From Methylophilus sp. 13 (GTDB lineage Bacteria > Pseudomonadota > Gammaproteobacteria > Burkholderiales > Methylophilaceae): a stretch of 64,000 bases of DNA. The translations under genes were made by a program, and so were the position numbers. The DNA lies in the NCBI RefSeq assembly GCF_015354335.1, contig NZ_JADKYR010000006.1:1-64000 (forward strand). The letters are read 5' to 3'. The notes beneath the pieces were generated by a model. It was not told the origin of the DNA, made no database searches, and worked only from the letters and a program-made list of their open reading frames with translations. This document shows, in pieces, positions 17,506 to 26,374 of the stretch (positions within the stretch are counted from its first letter, which is position 1; each line of letters begins with the position of its first letter).

Positions 17506-17524
17506 AATGATAATAATTCTCATT
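17506..17524. promoter_or_regulatory. Fur box upstream of fecI
   Basis: AATGATAATAATTCTCATT matches the 19-bp Fur consensus GATAATGATAATCATTATC at most positions in the standard overlapping-hexamer reading. Location just before an iron-starvation sigma gene supports it. Confidence 0.8.
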
Positions 17525-17629
17525 TTAATATTAAGCCAGACAATCGACAAGCCTAAAACGCGTCTGCGGCGCTCACAAACAATGCGGCCACCTGATCTCC
17601 GGTCAAGCCATACCCCCGGCCAGGCCATG

Positions 17630-17653
17630 AAAAAGCCCAACACAAGGTTGGGC
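17630..17653 (-). terminator. Terminator of the msuD-ribB operon
   Basis: Minus-strand GCCCAAC-CTTGT-GTTGGGC followed by TTTTT, 24 bp after the ribB stop. Confidence 0.82.
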
Positions 17654-17676
17654 GCAAGGCTAGCCGGTATCCGCAG

Positions 17677-18381
17677 TTAACCGCTGTAGACCATGGCCGC
17701 ATCCAGCAATCGGCTTTGCTGGCGTGGAATCGACTGCAAGCCCGGCCACGCGTAGTTGAGGTCGCGCGCACGATAGGCTTTCATATCGGCAATGGTAATG
17801 ATTTTGAGCCCGTGGGCTTGGGAAAACTTGAATAAATCAGGGCGTCTTGCCATGCTGCCATCGTCATTGACGATTTCGCATAACACGCCGACTGGCTGCA
17901 GGCCAGCCATGGCGGCGAGGTCATGCGCGGCTTCGGTATGGCCGGGTCGCTCGAGCACGCCACCACGGCGGGCGCGTAGCGGGAAGATATGGCCGGGGCG
18001 GTGAAAATCATCGGCCTGAGTGGTGGGATCCGCCAGCTTGCGCAGGGTTAGGGCACGATCTGCCGCCGAGATGCCGCTGGTCGTGCCATATTTGTAATCG
18101 ACGCTGACCGTAAACGCAGTACGGAACGGGTCGGCGTTGTGTGTCACCATTTGTGGCAAGTCCAGTGCTTGCAAACGTTGTGCGGGCATACCGACGCAGA
18201 CCAGACCACTGCTGTGTTTGACCAGGAAGGCCATTTTTTCGGTGGTGATTTTTTCGGCGGCGATAATCAGGTCACCTTCGTTTTCGCGGTCGGTATCATC
18301 GACCACAATCACGAATTCGCCGTTGGCGATGGCTTGAATGGCGCTAGCGACCGAATCAAATGGTTGGTTTTTTTCTAACAT
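17677..18381 (-). CDS. ribB: 3,4-dihydroxy-2-butanone 4-phosphate synthase
   Basis: 234 residues, RibB only, without a fused RibA domain. Converts ribulose 5-phosphate to the four-carbon precursor of riboflavin. Motifs: DDTDRENEGDLIIAAE near residue 28 (acidic metal site), VKHSSGLVC, HRPGHIFPLRARRGGVLERPGHTEA. Last gene of the leftward msuD operon, while the GTP cyclohydrolase II gene lies beside sfnR. Presumably an extra copy that raises FMN supply when flavin-dependent sulfur oxygenases are induced; whether the chromosome has another copy cannot be seen here. Confidence 0.94.
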   Translation of the reverse strand: MLEKNQPFDSVASAIQAIANGEFVIVVDDTDRENEGDLIIAAEKITTEKMAFLVKHSSGLVCVGMPAQRLQALDLPQMVTHNADPFRTAFTVSVDYKYGTTSGISAADRALTLRKLADPTTQADDFHRPGHIFPLRARRGGVLERPGHTEAAHDLAAMAGLQPVGVLCEIVNDDGSMARRPDLFKFSQAHGLKIITIADMKAYRARDLNYAWPGLQSIPRQQSRLLDAAMVYSG

Positions 18382-18396
18382 ACACAGTCCTTTTAC

Positions 18397-19257
18397 TCAC
18401 GCGGCCAGGCTGAGATTCAGTACCCTGGCCGCATTTTGATAAAACACCTTTTCGAGCACGGCATCCTTGAAGCCCAGTGCCGCAAAATCAGCGATGGTTT
18501 GTTTCATGGGGCGGAACGGATAAGAGGTGCCAAACAGTAACTGGTCGCCCAGAAACTGGTTGGCGGCCTGCACATACAGCTCGGCGCCGGGCTGGAAAAT
18601 GTACATATCCGGCACCAGGTACAGATTGGGGTAGCGGAAGGCGGCGCCGACAATCTCGTTAACAAACGGGTAATAGCCGTGAAAACAAATAATGTTTAAT
18701 TGGGGATATTTACGCGCCAGCCGTGCCACCGCATTCGGGTGCGCATAGTCGAGATCCGGTGTGGTCGGGCCCGACATCACGCACACCGGCACGCCATACT
18801 GCTGGCACGCGTCATACACCGGATCAAACAGCGGATCATCCACCTGCCGCGCAGGCTTGCCAAACCCCGGCTCGATATTGATGGCTTTAAAGCCATAATG
18901 GTGTATGGCTTTTTCAATCGCGGCCAAGGTGCTGTCCACGCCGCGACTTTCAATATCCACCGAGCCCAGCCCAACCAGCTTGGCGCTGTGTTTGACCAGG
19001 TCGGCAATTCGCTGATCATCAATGGTTAGGTCTGGCGTTTCACGGCCGACCACTACTGCAATATCAATACCGGCGTCGTCAATTTCTTGCAAATAGCCCT
19101 CAACGGTGTACGAACGTCGAAAATGCTCGGTCTCCAGCGAACCCACGCGCTGATTAAGCCATTTGGCCGCCTCATAGGCAGGCGTGTTGGGCGTGGCGCC
19201 AAAAAAGTCATGCAAAAATGCAGGACGGTTACGTAAATCAATAATTTTTTGTTTCAT
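18397..19257 (-). CDS. Amidohydrolase (Amidohydro_2 family) of unknown substrate
   Basis: 286-residue TIM-barrel protein related to the amidohydrolase-2/ACMSD group. Segments GFKAINIEPGFGKPARQVDDPLFDPVYDACQ, ICFHGYYPFVNEIVGAA and LLFGTSYPFRPMKQ correspond to the barrel strands carrying His and Asp/Ser ligands. The N-terminal H-x-H metal pair is missing (IDLRNRP instead), and the usual GSD is GTS, so metal use and activity are uncertain. Position between msuC and ribB suggests a role in organosulfur or flavin metabolism; no reaction can be assigned. Confidence 0.7.
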   Translation of the reverse strand: MKQKIIDLRNRPAFLHDFFGATPNTPAYEAAKWLNQRVGSLETEHFRRSYTVEGYLQEIDDAGIDIAVVVGRETPDLTIDDQRIADLVKHSAKLVGLGSVDIESRGVDSTLAAIEKAIHHYGFKAINIEPGFGKPARQVDDPLFDPVYDACQQYGVPVCVMSGPTTPDLDYAHPNAVARLARKYPQLNIICFHGYYPFVNEIVGAAFRYPNLYLVPDMYIFQPGAELYVQAANQFLGDQLLFGTSYPFRPMKQTIADFAALGFKDAVLEKVFYQNAARVLNLSLAA

Positions 19258-19282
19258 ATCTATTCTTTAGTGATGGAAACAC

Positions 19283-19400
19283 TTAAGCGATGCGCGAGCG
19301 GGATGAAGAACAAGGCGCACGGCACGCAAAAACCGGAATGTACAAGGCGTACATGAGGATTTTGAGTGCCGCGCAACGCAATTATTCGCCCGCGCAGCCA
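19283..19400. repeat. Imperfect inverted-repeat element between the amidohydrolase and msuC
   Basis: Nested arms: GGCACGCAAAAACC (19321-19334) against GGATTTTGAGTGCC (19357-19370), 12 of 14 paired, with an inner perfect ATGTAC / GTACAT pair. Outer flanks GCGCGAGCGGG and CGCCCGCGC also partly pair. The gap is 158 bp and contains no gene. The structure looks like a dispersed intergenic repeat (REP/MITE-like); copy number cannot be judged here. Confidence 0.6.
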
Positions 19401-19415
19401 TTGATCATGTGTTTT

Positions 19416-20636
19416 CTATGAGTAAAAGCTAGGGGTAGGATACTGCCCATTCAGCGCCCACTCGCCTAACTCCTTGAATTTGTAATCCACCGGGTCATGC
19501 AAGGTATACACACGCAAATTCCGCCAGAAACGGTCCATGCGCAGCTTGGCTGTGGTCGCACGGGCGCCTGCCACCTCAAAAATACGCGTGGTCACATCCA
19601 GCCCGGCACGGGTCGCCTGCACTTTGGCCGAAAACACCGCCAGCGCCACTTCTCCGCGTTGTGCGTCATCGAGTGACAGTCCTTGCTGCCAGGCCGCATC
19701 GAGCAATTCGGCAGCATGGTCGGCCAGCACCGATGATGCATGTAATCCTGCCCAAAACTCGCCGTAATGCAGCAAGGTATAAGGATCCTCATACACGCTG
19801 TTTGCCAACGAAGCAGACCAGACCCGGCTGCTGCCACGGGTATATTTGGCACCCTCGGCCAGCGCCCCTTCGGCAATACCCAGGTAGATATTGGTAAAGA
19901 TCAGCTGGGCCACCAACGAACGCAGACTGGCAAACGACGAACTGAGCGGGCCAGGCTGCATGAGTAACTCATGATCTTCCACCTTGAGCTGGTTAAATTC
20001 TGCACTGCCACTGTCGGTCTGGCGCTGGCCGATGTTGTCCCAGTCGCCCTTGAGCGTAATCCCTGCGCGACTGGTCGGCACCGCAGCCACCAGAAATTTG
20101 CCGCTGCCTTCTTCTATGGCAGACACGATCAGGAAGTCAGAATCCATGGAGCCGGAGCAAAAACTTTTTTGCCCGTGAAACACATAGCCACCGTCTACCT
20201 TACGTGCCACCGTACGCTGGTCTAGCGGATTGAGGGCATTGCCCCACCACAGGTTCTGGTGCGCAGTGAGCTTGAAATAATGCTGCCACTGCGTCTCGCT
20301 GCCATATAAACGGATAGACGCCAGCATCAAAAACTGGAACGCAAACACCTGTGCAATCGAACTGTCGACGCGGGCAATCTGGCGGATGATGCGGTAGGTC
20401 TGCGCCCAGCTGGCGCCCAAGCCCCCGGCCTGTTGCGGTAGCCACAAACTGAGCAAGCCGCTGTCCCTTACCGCCTGCCGCTGCGGATAGGGCGTCCCTC
20501 CTGCGACATCGCGTTCAACCGCGGTGAGTGCCAGATAGTCGCAAAGTTGATCGGCGCGCTGTTGCGGTGTGCCGTGAAACAAAATGCCATGCTCCGCTTC
20601 AGCGGCGGGCGGGCGTAAATTCAGAGCCAATGTCAT
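19416..20636 (-). CDS. msuC: FMNH2-dependent methanesulfinate monooxygenase, MsuC-like
   Basis: 406 residues, acyl-CoA dehydrogenase fold without the catalytic Glu context of true dehydrogenases. Motifs: LSLWLPQQAGGLGASWAQTYRIIRQIA, GYVFHGQKSFCSGSMDSDFLIVSA, TTAKLRMDRFWRNLRVYTLHDPVDYK at the C-terminus, the pattern shared by MsuC, SfnB and DszC. MsuC oxidises methanesulfinate to methanesulfonate. Placed 8 bp after msuD in the same operon. Distinguished from SfnB by sequence and by this pairing; the substrate is by analogy. Confidence 0.82.
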   Translation of the reverse strand: MTLALNLRPPAAEAEHGILFHGTPQQRADQLCDYLALTAVERDVAGGTPYPQRQAVRDSGLLSLWLPQQAGGLGASWAQTYRIIRQIARVDSSIAQVFAFQFLMLASIRLYGSETQWQHYFKLTAHQNLWWGNALNPLDQRTVARKVDGGYVFHGQKSFCSGSMDSDFLIVSAIEEGSGKFLVAAVPTSRAGITLKGDWDNIGQRQTDSGSAEFNQLKVEDHELLMQPGPLSSSFASLRSLVAQLIFTNIYLGIAEGALAEGAKYTRGSSRVWSASLANSVYEDPYTLLHYGEFWAGLHASSVLADHAAELLDAAWQQGLSLDDAQRGEVALAVFSAKVQATRAGLDVTTRIFEVAGARATTAKLRMDRFWRNLRVYTLHDPVDYKFKELGEWALNGQYPTPSFYS

Positions 20637-20644
20637 CTTCCCCC

Positions 20645-21778
20645 CTACGCAGCATGCTTAACAGATTGGGCTGCGCCAAACGGGCCGGTGAGATTGGTCG
20701 TAATGCTAACCTCATGTGGGGCCTGTTGCTGGAGCGGCAAAAGCGGGAACAATAATTCAGCGACACGGTAAGCCTCCTCCAGATGTGGGTAGCCTGAGAA
20801 AATAAAATAATCAATGCCCAGCGCCTGATACTCTTTAATGCGGTCAGCCACTTCTTGCGGATTGCCCACCAGCGCAGTGCCGGCACCACCGCGCACCAGG
20901 CCGACTCCAGCCCACAGATTAGGCGAGACTTCGAGCTGGTCACGACGGCCATGATGCAAAGCCGTCATGCGTTTTTGTGCCACAGAATCAAAATTGGCCA
21001 CTGCGGCCTGTGCTGCTGCGATCGTGTCATCGGTGACCTGCGAAATCAGCGTGTCGGCGGCCTGCCAGGCTTGCTCGCTGGTCTCACGCACAATCACATG
21101 CAAGCGGATACCAAACCGGATATGGCGGCCTTTGGCTGCCGCCGCCGCGCGGATCACCTTGATTTTTTCGGCCACCGCTGCGGGCGGTTCACCCCAGGTT
21201 AAATGCACATCAATATGCTCACTGCTGAGTTTGATGGCGGCCTCGGAAGCGCCGCCGATAAACAGTGGCGGATAAGGTTTCTGCAAGCTACCGGTTGGCA
21301 GGCTGGCGCCTTTGACGCGTAAATAATCGCCTTCAAAATCCACGCGCTGCTCGCTCAGTACCGAGCGCCAGATAGACAAGAACTCCTCAGCCTCCGCATA
21401 CCGCGCATCATGATCGAGAAAGCTACCCTCGGCTTGCTGTTCGGCCGGATCACCGCCCGCCACCACATTAATCAGCAGCCGCCCGCCCGAGATACGGTCC
21501 AGCGTCGAGGCCATGCGCGCTGACACCACCGGTGAAATAAACCCAGGCCGTGTGGCGACTAAAAACTTGAGCTGGCTGGTTTCATTGATCAGTGCCGAAG
21601 AAATGACCCAGGCATCTTCGCAAGAGCGGCCAGACGGCACCAGCACACCGCCATAGCCCAGCCGGTCAGCCGCCTGGGCAATCTGTTTCAGATAAGAAAA
21701 CGTGGCCGGTCTGGCGCCCTGGCTGCTGCCAAGATACCGTTGATCGCCATGCGTGGGTAAAAACCAGAATATTTGCAT
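20645..21778 (-). CDS. msuD: FMNH2-dependent alkanesulfonate monooxygenase (MsuD/SsuD)
   Basis: 377-residue luciferase-like enzyme. Cleaves the C-S bond of methanesulfonate or other alkanesulfonates to sulfite and an aldehyde. Family motifs: [69 protein letters not shown], and [20 protein letters not shown]. First gene of the operon msuD-msuC-amidohydrolase-ribB, 46 bp downstream of a sigma54 promoter. The neighbours (msuC, sfnG, msuE) favour MsuD over SsuD, though specificity cannot be read from sequence. Confidence 0.92.
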   Translation of the reverse strand: MQIFWFLPTHGDQRYLGSSQGARPATFSYLKQIAQAADRLGYGGVLVPSGRSCEDAWVISSALINETSQLKFLVATRPGFISPVVSARMASTLDRISGGRLLINVVAGGDPAEQQAEGSFLDHDARYAEAEEFLSIWRSVLSEQRVDFEGDYLRVKGASLPTGSLQKPYPPLFIGGASEAAIKLSSEHIDVHLTWGEPPAAVAEKIKVIRAAAAAKGRHIRFGIRLHVIVRETSEQAWQAADTLISQVTDDTIAAAQAAVANFDSVAQKRMTALHHGRRDQLEVSPNLWAGVGLVRGGAGTALVGNPQEVADRIKEYQALGIDYFIFSGYPHLEEAYRVAELLFPLLPLQQQAPHEVSITTNLTGPFGAAQSVKHAA

Positions 21779-21824
21779 CGACTACCCTTTACAACCCATT
21801 CAAAAGAAATAACAGCTTGAAAAG

Positions 21825-21840
21825 TGCAAAGTCCATGCCA
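21825..21840 (-). promoter_or_regulatory. Sigma54 promoter of the msuD operon
   Basis: Minus-strand TGGCATGGACTTTGCA with exact GG-N10-GC spacing, 46 bp before the msuD start. Confidence 0.8.
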
Positions 21841-21888
21841 CAAATAAAAGACTTTTAATTCAATCACTTAAAAAAATTATTTTTTTGA

Positions 21889-21906
21889 TTGCTGCAAAAT
21901 CAGCAA
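21889..21906. promoter_or_regulatory. Palindrome upstream of msuD
   Basis: TTGCTG-CAAAAT-CAGCAA, perfect 6-base arms, about 50 bp upstream of the -24/-12 element. Confidence 0.55.
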
Positions 21907-21921
21907 CTTGTTCAGCAGTGC

Positions 21922-21937
21922 TGCTGCGTTTGCAGCA
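21922..21937. promoter_or_regulatory. Palindromic enhancer site beside msuD (same form as at 11786)
   Basis: TGCTGC-GTTT-GCAGCA, perfect arms and 4-base centre, the same half-sites and spacing as the site between msuE and sfnB. An overlapping CAGCAG-TG-CTGCTG lies immediately left. Together these suggest a common sigma54 activator, most simply the adjacent SfnR. Confidence 0.65.
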
Positions 21938-22099
21938 CCCTGCATCGATTTCAGCAGGCGGATGTAGAGCAGTGCCATTTGCATACCTCACGCAGCAATA
22001 AGCAACCACAAGTCCTCCTTTTCTTAACCCCATGATTTGATGGCATTTATTGTTTTAACCCGTCATCTCATGCCTGCGGTAGCACGACCTCGGCCTGAT

Positions 22100-22115
22100 T
22101 GGCATGCATTCTGCT
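22100..22115 (+). promoter_or_regulatory. Possible sigma54 promoter of sfnR-ribA
   Basis: TGGCATGCATTCTGCT, exact GG-N10-GC spacing, 153 bp upstream of the preferred sfnR start. The long leader makes it less certain than the other three. Confidence 0.45.
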
Positions 22116-22268
22116 AATTCAGACGGGTAATTAAATCATTATTTCTAATTAGAGATTTATTTATAACTTTAAAGAATATGAATAGCGCCATTACTTATTG
22201 GCACGAAATTGCAGCCTGGATTACTGTATCTGGGCTTAACTCTATGGAAAGACAGTGAGATCCTCACG

Positions 22269-23384
22269 ATGGCAAATCTATTAGCAAACGATTTTTATAC
22301 GACTGAACACGACACGCAGTTTGAGCAACAGCGTCTGTTAACCATGCCGAACTCGCGGGCCATGTCGACATCGATTCGAGCGACCGCGCAGGTGTTTGAA
22401 GATCCGAAGTCGATCGCCTTGCTTAATCGCATCAAGCAAATTGCCCCCAGTGACGCCAATGTCTTGATCATCGGCGAAACTGGCACGGGCAAGGAGCTGA
22501 TTGCCCGCCATGTGCATGCCTTGAGCTACCGTAAATCTAAACCATTTGTCGCGGTGAATTGCGGGGCGTTCTCGGAAACCCTGGTCGAAAGTGAATTGTT
22601 CGGCCATGAAAAAGGCGCGTTTACCGGGGCGGTCACTGCCAAAGCCGGCTGGTTTGAAGAGGCCAATGGCGGCACGCTGTTTCTGGATGAGATTGGTGAT
22701 TTGCCGCTGAGTCTCCAGGTGAAGCTGTTACGTGTACTACAAGAGCGGGAAGTGGTACGGCTAGGCGCGCGCAAACCAACCCCGATTGATGTGCGGCTGA
22801 TTGCAGCGACCAATGTACGCCTGGAAGAGGCCGTGCTGGCTGGTAACTTCAGGGAGGATTTATTCTACCGTTTACGCGTTGCGCACCTGGAGCTGCCAAC
22901 CCTGCGCAACCGGCCCGGCGATATTTTGCCACTGGCAGATTATTTTGTTGGCGAATATACACGGCGGTTGGGCTACGCCACCATCCGCCTCGATGACTCG
23001 GCCAAGCAAAAATTACTGCAGCATAGTTGGCCAGGGAATATCCGCGAACTCGAAAATGTAATTCATCACTCCTTGCTGATTTGCCGCAACAATGTGGTGC
23101 GCAGTGAGGATTTACATTTGTCCTCGATCTCGCTACACCGACCCAAAGCGACACTGCAGGCCTTGCCCAGCGAAGCAGATACTGACTCGCTGGAGGCGTC
23201 GCTGCAGCAGTTGTTTGAAACGGGCAAAGCGCAGCTTTATGACTATGTGGAAGACACGCTGGTACGTGCCGCCTATCAGCATTGCCACCATAATCAGGTG
23301 CAAACCGCCAAGCTGCTGGGCTTGAGCCGCAATGTGTTGCGCGCCAAGCTGATTAAAATGGGAGCGATCAATGCGCTTAAATAA
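22269..23384 (+). CDS. sfnR: Sigma54-dependent activator, SfnR-like
   Basis: 371 residues from ATG 22269. After a short N-terminal segment (~40 aa) with no receiver or sensor domain comes an AAA+ domain: Walker A GETGTGKE, the sigma54-contact loop GAFTGA, Walker [12 protein letters not shown], arginine-finger region. A Fis-type helix-turn-helix follows at the C-terminus ([24 protein letters not shown]). Lack of an input domain is characteristic of SfnR, whose activity is set by its synthesis. Probably activates the -24/-12 promoters at 11.7, 11.95 and 21.8 kb. A TTG at 22209 would add 20 residues. Its end overlaps ribA by 14 bases. Confidence 0.88.
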   Translation: MANLLANDFYTTEHDTQFEQQRLLTMPNSRAMSTSIRATAQVFEDPKSIALLNRIKQIAPSDANVLIIGETGTGKELIARHVHALSYRKSKPFVAVNCGAFSETLVESELFGHEKGAFTGAVTAKAGWFEEANGGTLFLDEIGDLPLSLQVKLLRVLQEREVVRLGARKPTPIDVRLIAATNVRLEEAVLAGNFREDLFYRLRVAHLELPTLRNRPGDILPLADYFVGEYTRRLGYATIRLDDSAKQKLLQHSWPGNIRELENVIHHSLLICRNNVVRSEDLHLSSISLHRPKATLQALPSEADTDSLEASLQQLFETGKAQLYDYVEDTLVRAAYQHCHHNQVQTAKLLGLSRNVLRAKLIKMGAINALK

Positions 23385-24018
23385 GCTTGCCTCTTTGCAA
23401 ACAGCGGCCATCGAAAGCGGCAGCCTGCGCTGGAAAGCCAGTGCTCACTTACCGACAGAATATGGGCAGTACCGTTTACACGCGTTTGTTGATATGCACA
23501 GCGGGCAGGAGCAGATCGCACTGGTGCTCGGAAAGGTCAGCGGTCAAGCCAGAGTGCTGACCCGCGTGCACTCTGAATGCCTGACCGGGGATGTATTTGG
23601 CTCACAGCGCTGCGATTGCGGCGAACAGTTCAAACGCTCGCAGCAACTGATTCAGGCGCGTGGCAATGGCATTATTCTGTATCTGCGCGGACATGAAGGG
23701 CGCGGCATCGGCATCAGCAACAAGGTGCAGGCCTATGATTTGCAAGACACCGGCTTGGATACGGTGGCGGCAAACCTCGCCCTGGGCCTGCCTGTAGACC
23801 AGCGAGCATATGATGATGCCGCCAGTATGTTGCAGCATTTTGAGGTGAAGTCGATTGAGTTACTGAGTAACAACCCGGATAAGTCGCGCGCCCTCACCCG
23901 GCTGGGCATCATGGTGGAGGCCGTGACGCCGTTAGAGATCGCAAGTAATCCAGCCAATGCCGACTATCTGGCGACCAAAAAGCACAGACTGGGGCATCAC
24001 CTGAGTTTGGTGCCTTAG
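23371..24018 (+). CDS. ribA: GTP cyclohydrolase II
   Basis: 215 residues. Opens GTP to the first riboflavin intermediate. Motifs: [21 protein letters not shown] (zinc Cys cluster), [12 protein letters not shown], and the catalytic [11 protein letters not shown]. Stand-alone RibA, not fused to RibB. The ATG lies inside the last codons of sfnR behind GGGAG, so translation is probably coupled to the regulator. This places flavin synthesis in the sulfur regulon together with ribB 5 kb away. Confidence 0.94.
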   Translation: MRLNKLASLQTAAIESGSLRWKASAHLPTEYGQYRLHAFVDMHSGQEQIALVLGKVSGQARVLTRVHSECLTGDVFGSQRCDCGEQFKRSQQLIQARGNGIILYLRGHEGRGIGISNKVQAYDLQDTGLDTVAANLALGLPVDQRAYDDAASMLQHFEVKSIELLSNNPDKSRALTRLGIMVEAVTPLEIASNPANADYLATKKHRLGHHLSLVP

Positions 24019-24019
24019 G

Positions 24020-24634
24020 CTAGACGCTCAAGCGTTGCAACAGCTGCTTGAGTGTGGCCTCGATGGGCTGGCGCACGGCGGGTTGTTCTAGCAAAGACGG
24101 CAGCGGTGCCCGCTGCAGGCGTGCCTGCAAATCCTTAAGCTGTTGCTGCAACTGCTGCAGTTTTTGGCGATCGCGTTGTGGCGGGATTTCAAACTCATTT
24201 TGGCTGCCATAGCCTTCAAACAGCAAGGTTTCTATCCCCACCACCAAAGCCAGAATACGGTCACCACCAAACGCTTCGTCGAATGCCAGGTCTATCGCGG
24301 TCATGCCCTGCAAACGGCGGATCGCCTCAAACTTCCAGTTGGCCTTGCCATCAAATACCCATTCCGTCATTTCGCGCGGCCCGACCTGCGTGCTTTTCGC
24401 CAATTCCTCTGGATGTTCGGTATAGAGCTGCAACATCAATGCCCGCAAGTCATCGGTATGCTCACTCATGGCTTGCTTGGGGCTGAGCTCTGCGCGCTGC
24501 GCCGAAGAGGGCGCCACCTTTTTTGCGGTGCGCGCTTCCGCCTGTGGCAGAGACAGCATTGCCCACAGGCCGATCACCCATACGCAAACCCTGAAACAAG
24601 CACACCCCCTGAAGACTGCAGAATTCACCAACAT
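24020..24634 (-). CDS. Exported protein of unknown function
   Basis: 204 residues from ATG 24634 (AAAGG upstream). N-terminal hydrophobic signal with several Cys (VFRGCACFRVCVWVIGLWAMLSLPQAEA), cleavage likely after AEA, so periplasmic. The middle has PREMTEWVFDGKANWKFEAIRRLQGMTAIDLAFDEAFGGDRILALVVGIETLLFEGYGS, a conserved-looking block; the C-terminal ~60 residues are Gln/Leu-rich and probably coiled coil. Convergent with ribA with only one base between stops. I do not recognise the family. Confidence 0.65.
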   Translation of the reverse strand: MLVNSAVFRGCACFRVCVWVIGLWAMLSLPQAEARTAKKVAPSSAQRAELSPKQAMSEHTDDLRALMLQLYTEHPEELAKSTQVGPREMTEWVFDGKANWKFEAIRRLQGMTAIDLAFDEAFGGDRILALVVGIETLLFEGYGSQNEFEIPPQRDRQKLQQLQQQLKDLQARLQRAPLPSLLEQPAVRQPIEATLKQLLQRLSV

Positions 24635-24748
24635 GCACGCCCTTTCACCGTCAATCAAAGGTCACAGTGTAATCAGCCGCAGTTGCGTGGGTCTTGGGAG
24701 ATTTTCCTTTTTACAGTCACCGCCAGGCTAGGGTTGGGAATATGCTCG

Positions 24749-26158
24749 TCAGAACAGGCCCGAGGTTGAATGCGCAACTGGCGAAAGCAGCGGCGAAGGC
24801 AATTGTTCAAAGGCCTGTACAGTTAAAGGTTTGCTAAAAAAATATCCCTGGTATTTCATACAGCCCTTGCTATGCAGGTATTCGAGCTGCTCTATCGTTT
24901 CCACCCCCTCAGCAATCAGGGTCATTTTGAGATGCTTACCCAGATTCACCAGCGTATCGACAATCGCCTGGTCACTTTCATTATTCAGCAAGTCGCGCAC
25001 AAAGGATTGATCAATTTTTAATTGCTCAAATGGCAGGTGCTTCAAGTAGTTTAATGAAGAGTATCCGGTGCCAAAATCATCCAGCGACCAACTCATGCCA
25101 AATGCCTGCAATGCGCGCATTTTCTGGATCGTATCGTCTACTTCGTTTGCCAGCATGCTCTCTGTGAGCTCCAGTTTAATCTGGCCGGGATTGGCGCCGC
25201 TGCGCGTGACAATCTCCTGCACCTCTTGCACAAAATCGGGCTGGCGCAGCTGCGAAGTGCTCACATTCACCGCAACACTCAAGTGGGACAAATGCGGATG
25301 ATCAGACCATTTCACCAACTGCGCACAGGCTTCTTTTAATACCCAATTACCAATCGGCAAAATCAGGCCGGTTTCTTCCGCGGCAGTGATGAAAACACCA
25401 GGCGGGATCAAGCCCCGTTCAGGATGCTGCCAGCGTAGCAACGCTTCAGCGCCAAAAATATGACCCTGGGCATCGACCTGCGGCTGGTAATGCAAACAGA
25501 AATGCCCTTTGGCGAGCGCTTCGCGCATATCCGCGTAAAGCCCGCTACGCAAGGTAATATCAGACTGCATCACAATCAAGGCAATCCCCAAAACACCTAA
25601 GGCGGCCAGATTATTCATCCATGCCCCAACCGCCCGAATTTCAGGATTCGCAATCAAAGATGCCTGGGTAATGCCAATGTCAGACGAACCAAAAATCAAA
25701 CACCCCAACAGCATGAGCAACGGAAAAATCACGCGCAGATAAATGCCCTCTTTACGGAACACCAGCGATGATCCTGCGGCAATCGGCAGATAGTACATAT
25801 GCACCGAGCGGACCACCCCGGGCAACGGCACATCAAACACAGAAATCGCAGAAATAATCAGCGCCAAGCCATGCGCCATAAAAATGGCTGCCAGGCGATC
25901 CCGGCCCGCATTGATCATGGTCACCACAAGCATGCTCAATATCACCAGGGAAAAGTTAAAGGCCATTAACAGCCATTTGGCCTGCCATAAATAGTAAATA
26001 CTCCAAGCACCGCCCAGAATAATTGAGGCACAGGCAGCAATCGCCAGTAACAGTTTCACCCGCAATTGATGCGGGTCTTGGGCAAACTGAAAAAGCTCGC
26101 CTTTAAAAAGTTTGGCAACCAGTCTCAGTTGTAGAGGAGTGTTTTTAAAGTGTGGCAT
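24749..26158 (-). CDS. Membrane-anchored EAL c-di-GMP phosphodiesterase
   Basis: 469 residues. Residues ~35-200 form about six membrane helices with short loops. Residues ~210-455 form an EAL domain with the catalytic set: EALLRW, NVSTSQLRQPDF, ELTESML, DDFGTGYSSLNYLK, KIDQSFV and AEGVET. There is no GGDEF domain. It should hydrolyse c-di-GMP to pGpG at the inner membrane. A c-di-GMP-I riboswitch lies about 215 bp upstream on the same strand (26375-26466), suggesting feedback control of the turnover enzyme by its own substrate. Weak ribosome site, which fits control of initiation. Confidence 0.9.
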   Translation of the reverse strand: MPHFKNTPLQLRLVAKLFKGELFQFAQDPHQLRVKLLLAIAACASIILGGAWSIYYLWQAKWLLMAFNFSLVILSMLVVTMINAGRDRLAAIFMAHGLALIISAISVFDVPLPGVVRSVHMYYLPIAAGSSLVFRKEGIYLRVIFPLLMLLGCLIFGSSDIGITQASLIANPEIRAVGAWMNNLAALGVLGIALIVMQSDITLRSGLYADMREALAKGHFCLHYQPQVDAQGHIFGAEALLRWQHPERGLIPPGVFITAAEETGLILPIGNWVLKEACAQLVKWSDHPHLSHLSVAVNVSTSQLRQPDFVQEVQEIVTRSGANPGQIKLELTESMLANEVDDTIQKMRALQAFGMSWSLDDFGTGYSSLNYLKHLPFEQLKIDQSFVRDLLNNESDQAIVDTLVNLGKHLKMTLIAEGVETIEQLEYLHSKGCMKYQGYFFSKPLTVQAFEQLPSPLLSPVAHSTSGLF

Positions 26159-26374
26159 TAGGCGCGCCTGTCATCCAATTGACCATTGCCAATCCACCAC
26201 AAACGACTGCGACAGCGCAGTGCAAGCAAGTCATTTCTCTTTAGTAAGTGGTCGATCATAAAGCCCTCAGCGGCGGATACCCTCAATGGGCGAAACAGCA
26301 CTCAGGCTTTGCCGAGACGGCATAAGCCCAGCCCACACAACACACTACTTGAAAGAACTTGATACATTAACCCT

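Noticed and set aside
22199-22214. TTGGCAC...TTGCA just before sfnR as a sigma54 promoter
   Set aside because: Looks close to consensus, but GG and GC are separated by 9 bases instead of 10, which sigma54 rarely tolerates. The element at 22100-22115 has correct spacing.
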